A stretch of DNA of 64,000 nt. Source: Apostichopus japonicus. Its lineage: Eukaryota; Echinodermata; Holothuroidea; Aspidochirotida; Stichopodidae. Position numbers and translations under genes: made by a program. Below are positions 61,801 through 64,000 of the stretch, piece by piece; position 1 is the first letter of the stretch; the number at the start of each line of letters is the position of its first letter. The notes below the pieces were generated by a model. The model was not told the origin of the DNA. It saw nothing but the letters and a program-made list of their open reading frames with translations, and did not search any database. The stretch spans positions 17,785,594-17,849,593 of the forward strand of contig NC_092563.1 in the NCBI RefSeq assembly GCF_037975245.1, read 5' to 3'.

Positions 61801-63102
61801 AGGAACCCAAGGAGAAGAAGAAGGAACTTATGGACAGGTGGTTGAAACAAAAGCCAAGGAGTGGAAAATCTAATGACAAAGAAGCTGTGGGTCCAATCCA
61901 AAAGAACCTTCATGGGAAATTACAGGCACAGAGGGACAAATGGCTGCAAGAGCCAAAGGATGGTGACACACCATCCAAAAAGAGCCAAGGTCAAGGGAAA
62001 CAGCCTTCAAAATTAAAGTCCAAGTATCAGTCAATGATAACTGATACTGAGTTGCAAGATAAAAAGAAAGAAGAGGAGCTTGAAGTTCAGAGAAAGAAAA
62101 AGAAAGAAGAAAGAACCAACGAAAAAGTGTCAGGATACAGTGATTCAAGAGATATGGATGGTATTCTGGGGGACGTGCTGGAAGAGTATGATGGTTATCA
62201 TTCTGCACAGAGACATGTGGAAGGTGGTGAGACAAGTGATGACGAGGACACACTGGAATATTCTGAAAAGGAGGATGGTTACGACAGATTGCTAATGGAA
62301 GGTGTCGAGATTCCTGATTTGACCTTGTCGTACAGTGACGAGTATTCAGATGAGGATAGTAGCACGCGGTTCTTCTCTTTTCCATCAGATGAGGAGGTTG
62401 GCAGAACTTCGGAAGAAGAAGTTTCGTCAAGGTCTCAAAGAAAGCTTGGGTCCTCACTCATTAGAAGAATGACCAGGCCTTCTGAGGAGAGTTCAGGGAC
62501 TCTTTGCCTGACAGATAGTGATGAAGATGAGGAAAGCCTCTGCACTCTAAAGGAATCAGAAATCTCATTGGAGCAACAGCTGAGACAGGAGGTAGGGGAT
62601 GATGACTCTGTGTTTCTTGCCGGCAGCTTTGAGAGTCTTGATATGAAGTCTGGAAGTGAGCTGTCATCGATGGGCGAAAAATCAGATGCAGTGGAGCTGA
62701 GGTCTACGATAGGCCATGGATATTCTTCTGAGGACTTGGAGCAGGGGCTCATGAAGACAAAGTCTCTCCCAAGCAATTTGGATAACTGCCATAGGAGGAA
62801 TTCAGACCCAAAGCAAGATGGTTTCACTGCCTTCACTCCTCCAAGCAGAAGGAGGTATGTCAAACAAATCAATGACCGTCCTGTTTCCCAGGCAGAGAGT
62901 GCCGAGAGTCTCATGAGCGGAGGAACGGGAGTGTCTGCTGAATCTGGGATTGAAATTGATGAGAAGCTTAGAGAAGGCTTGTTGGAGTTGAAGGAGGACT
63001 TGATGGATGAGGCGAGCATGCATAGATCAGAAGAAGGTAGTGTCGATGGTGAGGAGGAGGAACTACTGAATGATCATCCTGATGATTATGGTGAACAAGC
63101 AA
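55858..63102 (+). CDS. FHOD: FHOD exon 12: giant charged, repeat-bearing linker exon
   Basis: About 2,415 codons with no stop, placed between the FH3-side linker and the (off-window) FH1-FH2 half. The best frame-compatible acceptor is CCTTTCATTGCTTTGAAG|GA at 55858; 55825 (CCCTCTTACAAG|AT) also fits. The open frame runs back to an ATG at 55782, but a better-context ATG at 55768 in another frame argues against a start there. Contents in order: acidic stretch (about 56320-56450); basic coil beginning DKYNNMLAMLEKRREE (56865); ten copies of a (D/E)(D/E)..LL.LL(R/K)GGD-like motif (57729-60011); a 29-residue unit three times (60630-60890); lysine-rich tract with two W motifs (DRWLKQKP, DKWLQEP); acidic/serine segment with SDEDE-type casein-kinase-like sites; and a C-terminal EKLREGLLELKEDLMDE helix. 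The donor GCAA|GTGAGT at 63103 leaves phase 1. I know no family counterpart of this region. Confidence 0.85.
57729..60011 (+). repeat. ten dispersed copies of a (D/E)-rich LL..L(R/K)GGD motif in exon 12
   Basis: Copies start at 57729 (EDDLMRMLRGD), 58035 (EEDDILNLLRGG), 58458 (EETDMLLLRGGD), 58602 (EDDEDMLLLLRGGD), 58791 (EDTLSILSSGD), 59037 (EEELVSMLRGD), 59418 (DELMRVLRGG), 59619 (EADTLLNLPKGGD), 59757 (EDLLSLLKGGD) and 59973 (EEDDLLSILKGGD). Spacing varies from 138 to 423 bases, always in frame, and the DNA between them does not match. The motif is therefore kept at the protein level. Confidence 0.9.
60630..60890 (+). repeat. three tandem 29-residue units in exon 12
   Basis: Units at 60630-60716, 60717-60803 and 60804-60890 share the pattern KK...PVT.Q(A/S)(D/E)(I/L)K(E/D)K.L followed by a charged tail. 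A partial fourth copy (INARIESLNKAKEEPKLR) precedes them at about 60576-60629. Confidence 0.88.
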
Positions 63103-64000
63103 GTGAGTTTGTTGCTGTCCATGTCTGCATGCTCATAACCTGATAAACTTTCTCAAAAGCATCAATGGAAAGGTCTGATGTATCCAAGCAAGTTTCCAAC
63201 ATTGCTGAAGTATAGTGAGGGAGTGGCAACAAAGGATATAAGCTACAGGAAGGTATAAGATGCATTTACCAGCCAAAACAAAATTCACATTTGGGCATAT
63301 TGATGGTAACATTGGTTCAAGGGTTAAAATGTGGGAATGAGATCGGGGTTGCTATGGAGCTATGTTTTGAAAATTGGGGAAACTCAGATTCTAGAAAAAT
63401 TATTTTGTTCATGTTGTTCTAAGCTGATGAATGAGAAGGGAAATATCTGTGTTGCCGAGAAAACTTAATGAGCAGAACATTTTAAAATATTGGGAGACAT
63501 TAAGACGTTGCAGATAGAACCATGAATTGTAACTGAAGAAATATGCCCTGTGGATGACAGTAAAATGTCCTATAAACTGATTGAAAATGCAGGAGACCAC
63601 TGTTGTTGTTGTACTGTGTTTGGCGATGGTAAGATAGTTTCAGTAACAACAGTGCTCAAAAGAGGGATATTGGTACATGTATGATAAAAAGTATAAAGTA
63701 AGAATTGTTGCTTCTTGGTGATAATTTCACTATAAATTGGTTGCTTTTCTTGATCATGATTACATTCACTGATACTCTTAAATTTCTAAAGAGATCTAGT
63801 TTGTCTACACAGATATTTTATTAACCAGAGAAAAAAACCTTGAAAATGTTACTCTGGATGGTCTGAAATAAACAATAAAGCAACTGAATGCTGTATTGTT
63901 TCCAACTTTAGCAAAACAAACTTTAGCATTAACTCAATGTCCTGCTTACAAGTAGACAGTCTGTGTATACAAGCAAAGCAATCAAGAATGTCACCAGAAA
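63103..64000 (+). other. start of FHOD intron 12
   Basis: Begins GTGAGTT. The exon 12 frame runs 13 codons into it before a TGA at 63141-63143, which I read as intron read-through. The rest is AT-rich with no further exon, repeat or polyadenylation context that I can defend. An AATAAA word at 63868 is present but isolated. Confidence 0.7.

Noticed and set aside
57078-63023. Many minus-strand open frames of 60-195 residues opposite the giant exon
   Set aside because: They are shadows of the long biased plus-strand coding sequence. None has recognisable content.
63868-63873. AATAAA near the window end as a polyadenylation signal
   Set aside because: The sequence here is inside the presumed intron 12, and such words are common in AT-rich DNA.

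Overview
The window looks like one slice of an animal nuclear genome, probably a marine invertebrate deuterostome. An echinoderm such as a sea cucumber is my guess; it rests on general texture (AT-rich introns, many TACTGTA/TACAGTA words, TAGGCCT words, poly-G/C runs, diverse SINE and MITE relics), not on a species marker. Coding DNA is a small fraction of the window and is spread over exons with GT-AG boundaries.

The window holds the 5' part of a single large plus-strand gene, a formin of the FHOD family (vertebrate FHOD1/FHOD3). Exons 1-11 (4104 to 50323) join without a frame error into 442 residues that align end to end, from my memory of human FHOD1/FHOD3, with the N-terminal GTPase-binding-like fold and the FH3/armadillo region. 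They are followed by an exceptionally large exon (about 55858 to 63102, about 7.2 kb, about 2,400 residues). It is charged, apparently disordered, and carries ten copies of a short acidic-hydrophobic-(R/K)GGD motif and three tandem copies of a 29-residue unit. The exon ends at a good splice donor (63103), so the stop codon at 63141-63143 is probably intron read-through. The FH1, FH2 and autoregulatory C-terminal parts must lie beyond the window.

Upstream of the gene (1 to 4103) is repeat-rich DNA. It includes a nested fold-back structure between 1391 and 3263 that contains a TA-flanked MITE and three copies of a 373-bp unit carrying a tRNA-like sequence, two in tandem and one inverted. Introns 1 to 11 hold MITEs with clear target-site duplications (7550-7845, 32085-32414, 15008-15368), a 2.5-kb element with many GTGGTGGGACGGAAT boxes (17925-20449), a tRNA-Thr-like SINE with a 9-bp target duplication (43561-43863), minisatellites and microsatellites. 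They also hold a possible small two-exon coding unit on the same strand (37844-39115). Two extra FHOD exons are suggested: a symmetric 99-nt cassette (52902-53000) and a 33-nt in-phase stop-containing exon (22594-22626).

No bacterial-type features, CRISPR arrays, rRNA genes or convincing functional tRNA genes were seen. The most novel-looking item is the giant repeat-bearing FHOD exon.
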